A DNA stretch of 8,479 bases, taken from positions 1-8,479 of the forward strand of contig PXBM01000278.1 of the NCBI GenBank assembly GCA_003566935.1, in the 5' to 3' direction. Shown here piece after piece: positions 6,539 to 8,479 of the stretch. The notes below the pieces were generated by a model, which saw only the letters and a program-made list of their open reading frames with translations, did not search any database and had not been told where the DNA came from. Both the position numbers and the translations under genes were made by a program. Source of the stretch: Syntrophomonadaceae bacterium. GTDB taxonomy: Bacteria > Bacillota > Dethiobacteria > DTU022. Each line of letters opens with the position of its first letter. Within the stretch, counting starts at the first letter, position 1.

Positions 6539-6544
6539 ATATGC
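6522..6544. promoter_or_regulatory. inverted repeat at the -10 box, probable ArsR operator
   Basis: GCATAT (6522-6527) and ATATGC (6539-6544) are perfect inverted copies 11 nt apart; within the 23-nt element nine of eleven half-site positions are symmetric. The A/T-rich ATAT-type half sites, size and position across the spacer and -10 box fit autorepression by ArsR/SmtB family proteins. Assignment to the adjacent regulator is inference from position. Confidence 0.55.
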
Positions 6545-6565
6545 AAAAGATCGCATGTGTAAACT

Positions 6566-6572
6566 AAGGAGG
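6566..6572 (+). promoter_or_regulatory. orphan Shine-Dalgarno site upstream of the arsR-like start
   Basis: AAGGAGG at 6566-6572 is followed by no ATG, GTG or TTG within 16 nt. A second site, AAAAGGAGGG (6585-6594), five bases before ATG 6600, is the one used. The first may be a standby site, a remnant, or chance in a purine-rich leader. Confidence 0.4.
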
Positions 6573-6599
6573 AAACATTTATAGAAAAGGAGGGAAAGC

Positions 6600-6959
6600 A
6601 TGGAGGATTATTTAAAAACTATTAAGAGCCTGTCGGAAACAACAAGGATCAGGATTTTGGCTCTCCTGCACCAGGCCAGGGAAATTTGTGTTAGCGATCT
6701 AGTCGAAGCCCTGCAGGAAAATCAGTATAAAGTATCACGTCACCTAAAAGTTTTGCAGGATGCGGAACTTGTGGTGGGGTGCAGAAAAGGGCGCTGGATT
6801 TATTACCAGCTAAATGATAAACAGATTAATTTTAACAAAACCTTATTAAATACAGTCAGAGATATATCTTCCGATGTTATCAACGATGATTTAGAGCGGT
6901 TAAGGCAAATATTTGAGAATAAGTATGGTTGTAACAAGAATATGGTCAATTCAGGCTAG
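6600..6959 (+). CDS. ArsR-family transcriptional repressor
   Basis: A 119-residue winged-helix DNA-binding protein that should repress its own promoter and be released by a metal(loid) or other ligand. SETTRIRILALL (12-23) is the first helix pair, EICVSDLVEAL (28-38) the sensor helix, KVSRHLKVLQDAELV (44-58) the recognition helix with its neighbour, and GRWIYYQL (64-71) the wing. Classical arsenic sensors have ELCVCDL with two cysteines; here only C30 remains and the second is S32. Other cysteines are C61 and C111 in a C-terminal tail. The ligand may therefore differ from arsenite; it could also use C111 in place of the missing thiol. ATG 6600 has AAAAGGAGGG five bases upstream. The 161-nt gap to the radical SAM gene has no obvious terminator, so co-transcription is plausible. 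Confidence 0.9.
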   Translation: MEDYLKTIKSLSETTRIRILALLHQAREICVSDLVEALQENQYKVSRHLKVLQDAELVVGCRKGRWIYYQLNDKQINFNKTLLNTVRDISSDVINDDLERLRQIFENKYGCNKNMVNSG

Positions 6960-7120
6960 TAATGTTAATTGCTGCAATTAGCCTAACCTCATAACAAAAC
7001 ATTATAGAATAATAAGACCGTCTTCCACTGCTGAAAATGGAGAGCCGCAGGTAAGCTTGTCTGATTACAAGACATGAAGAAGGCATACCAAAACAGCTAA
7101 AGAGATAGGAGGAATAATTA
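6960..7120 (+). other. 161-nt gap between the regulator and radical SAM gene
   Basis: No convincing gene lies here; the ATG-started frames are 5 to 10 codons with no ribosome binding site. TAATTG-CTG-CAATTA (near 6966-6980) and CTTGT (7056-7060) with ACAAG (7067-7071) are small inverted repeats; neither is followed by a T-run. A TAGAAT box at 7005-7010 lacks a -35 partner. No riboswitch class is recognisable, though the length suits an untranslated regulatory leader. AGGAGG at 7107-7112 serves the next gene. Confidence 0.3.
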
Positions 7121-8479
7121 ATGATGCCTAAAAGCATGGATCTAGGAAAAAGGTTTTTCGGTGAAAAGATATTTGAAAAGGTAGTGAATTACTTGAAAAA
7201 AGACCCGGAAGCAAACATTTACCGGGCTGTTGAAATGGTGGAAAAGGCCCCTGTGGCCGAGCAACACAAAGAGTATGCACGGGACATTAAAAAAAGTATG
7301 GAAACAAATCCGGCCATCAGGCAGTATATCCACCGCATCCTGACCAAGCTGGATGAAAATGTGCAAAATCATTTCATGGTAAACTTTTTCGTTAATGCAT
7401 CCCTGGTCGGACTACCCAGGCAGATGAAAACTGCTGAAGAGCTGGGCTGCAATGTTCCATATACCATTTTAATTGACCCGACGAGCAACTGTAACTTGCG
7501 CTGCACCGGCTGCTGGGCTGGAGAATACAACAAACATGACAGTCTCAGTTTTGAAGAAGTTGACCGAATCGTAACTGAGGCAAAAGACCTTGGCATTTAC
7601 TTCATAGTTATGTCGGGCGGTGAGCCCTTTATGTGGCCTCACCTTGAAAAATTATGCCGGAAACACAGCGATGTTGCTTTCATGCTCTACACCAATGGAA
7701 CATTAATTGACGAAGATACCGCAAAATGGATGAAAGAAGCGGGCAACATCAGCCCGGCAATCAGCATTGAGGGAGACCGTGAAACTACCGATCTGCGCCG
7801 TGGTGATGGAGTCTATGATGCTATCATGGAGAGTATGGACATCCTGAAAAACAACGGAGTAGCCTTTGGCTTCAGCGTAACAGCTACAAGTGAAAATTGT
7901 GAAAAAATATTTTCGGATCACTTCATTGACTTAATGATAGACAAGGGAGCAATTTACGGTTGGTCTTTCCATTACATCCCCATCGGCAGCGAACCTGACT
8001 TCACAAAAATGTTGAGTCCAACCCAGCGGGTTAAAATGGCAGAAAGGGTTCGCGAAATACGTGATACCAAGCCGATCATGGTAGCCGATTTTTGGAATGA
8101 CGGCGAACTGACCGGCGGATGTATCGCCGGAGGCAGACGCTATTTCCATATTAATGCCCGTGGTGATGTAGAACCATGCGCTTTTGTTCATTTCGCAGCA
8201 GATACCATTAAAGGAAAATCACTTAAAGAAGTCCTGAAAAACCCATTTTTCTTGGAATACCGTAAACATCATCCATTCAGCGAAAATATGCTTAGACCCT
8301 GTCCGCTAATCGACAGGCCGGAAAGAATGCGCTCAATGGTTAGTGAGACGGAAGTATACCCAACCCATGAGGGTGCTGATGCAATCCTTTACGGCAGTAA
8401 TGCCGAGCAAATTGACAGGATTGCGGAAACCTGGAAACATACCGCAGATGAGAAGTGGGCGGAATGGAACGAGCTTCAC
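7121..8479 (+). CDS. radical SAM protein with C-terminal cysteines (3' end beyond window)
   Basis: The frame is open from ATG 7121 to the last base (453 codons, no stop), so the protein is cut by the window edge. ATG 7121 is 8 nt after AGGAGG; a second ATG follows directly. Residues 1-110 are a helical N-terminal region with no known motif. The radical SAM core begins at about 113: CX3CX2C with C124, C128 and C131 (binding the [4Fe-4S] cluster that cleaves S-adenosylmethionine), GGEP at 166-169, YTNGTLID at 190-197 and an SIEG strand at 215-218. After the core come GGCIAGGR (C334), GDVEPC (C353) and RPCP (C394), resembling the twitch/SPASM type auxiliary-cluster region. The layout matches a widespread uncharacterised clostridial family as far as I recall it; the substrate is unknown. 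No precursor peptide is seen upstream. Its regulator is probably the ArsR-family protein before it. Confidence 0.88.
   Translation, partial: MMPKSMDLGKRFFGEKIFEKVVNYLKKDPEANIYRAVEMVEKAPVAEQHKEYARDIKKSMETNPAIRQYIHRILTKLDENVQNHFMVNFFVNASLVGLPRQMKTAEELGCNVPYTILIDPTSNCNLRCTGCWAGEYNKHDSLSFEEVDRIVTEAKDLGIYFIVMSGGEPFMWPHLEKLCRKHSDVAFMLYTNGTLIDEDTAKWMKEAGNISPAISIEGDRETTDLRRGDGVYDAIMESMDILKNNGVAFGFSVTATSENCEKIFSDHFIDLMIDKGAIYGWSFHYIPIGSEPDFTKMLSPTQRVKMAERVREIRDTKPIMVADFWNDGELTGGCIAGGRRYFHINARGDVEPCAFVHFAADTIKGKSLKEVLKNPFFLEYRKHHPFSENMLRPCPLIDRPERMRSMVSETEVYPTHEGADAILYGSNAEQIDRIAETWKHTADEKWAEWNELH

Noticed and set aside
6392..6599. Purine riboswitch or PurR box upstream of adenine deaminase
   Set aside because: No conserved purine aptamer core or CGAAC-type box was found on the minus strand; the gap holds the divergent promoters instead.
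6962..7100. Tiny + strand frames (10 codons from 6962, 8 codons from 7074) as possible precursor peptides for the radical SAM enzyme
   Set aside because: No Shine-Dalgarno site, too short for a typical leader plus core, and no Cys- or Gly-rich core sequence.
6946..8191. Several minus-strand frames of 63 to 86 codons across the right end
   Set aside because: They lie opposite the radical SAM gene or overlap the arsR end; the + strand frame has catalytic motifs and a good ribosome binding site, so these are shadows.

Overview
The window looks like the chromosome of a Gram-positive anaerobe of the Bacillota, probably class Clostridia. The pointers are purine-rich Shine-Dalgarno sites (AAGGAGG type), TTG start codons, near-consensus sigma-A promoters, intermediate base composition, a molybdopterin-binding protein with a Cys-rich tail and a radical SAM enzyme. 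The genus cannot be fixed from sequence alone. I see no phage, transposon, CRISPR, tRNA or rRNA signal.

Layout. Positions 1-240 hold no convincing protein gene, but a strong + strand promoter (25-53) is followed about 130 nt later by an intrinsic terminator (156-186), so a small RNA is plausible. From 2031 back to 241 (minus strand) lies an AMP-forming acyl-CoA ligase. A 294-2303-nt style divergent control region follows it (2032-2334, about 300 nt) with two adjacent palindromes and a consensus + strand promoter; it drives a molybdopterin-binding (MoeA/MoaB-like) protein at 2335-3381 that ends in a six-cysteine tail. Converging on that gene is a minus-strand cluster read in the order adenine deaminase (6391-4640), FabI enoyl-ACP reductase (4586-3807) and a small ABM-fold protein (3781-3491). 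A second divergent control region (6392-6599) separates adenine deaminase from an ArsR-family repressor (6600-6959), whose promoter carries an inverted repeat over its -10 box. A 161-nt gap leads to a radical SAM protein (7121 to the window edge), which is open at its 3' end.

How the genes fit together. Three products touch fatty-acid or purine housekeeping: the ligase activates fatty acids to acyl-CoA, FabI completes the fatty-acid elongation cycle, and adenine deaminase salvages adenine as hypoxanthine. The ArsR repressor and the radical SAM protein form the most suggestive unit: an autoregulated sensor with an altered Cys motif placed before an enzyme with a CX3CX2C cluster and further conserved-looking cysteines near its C-terminus. 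No precursor peptide or second enzyme is visible inside the window, so its substrate is unknown. I do not see a demonstrably new system; the best leads are the small RNA, the ArsR/radical SAM pair and the Cys-tailed molybdopterin protein.
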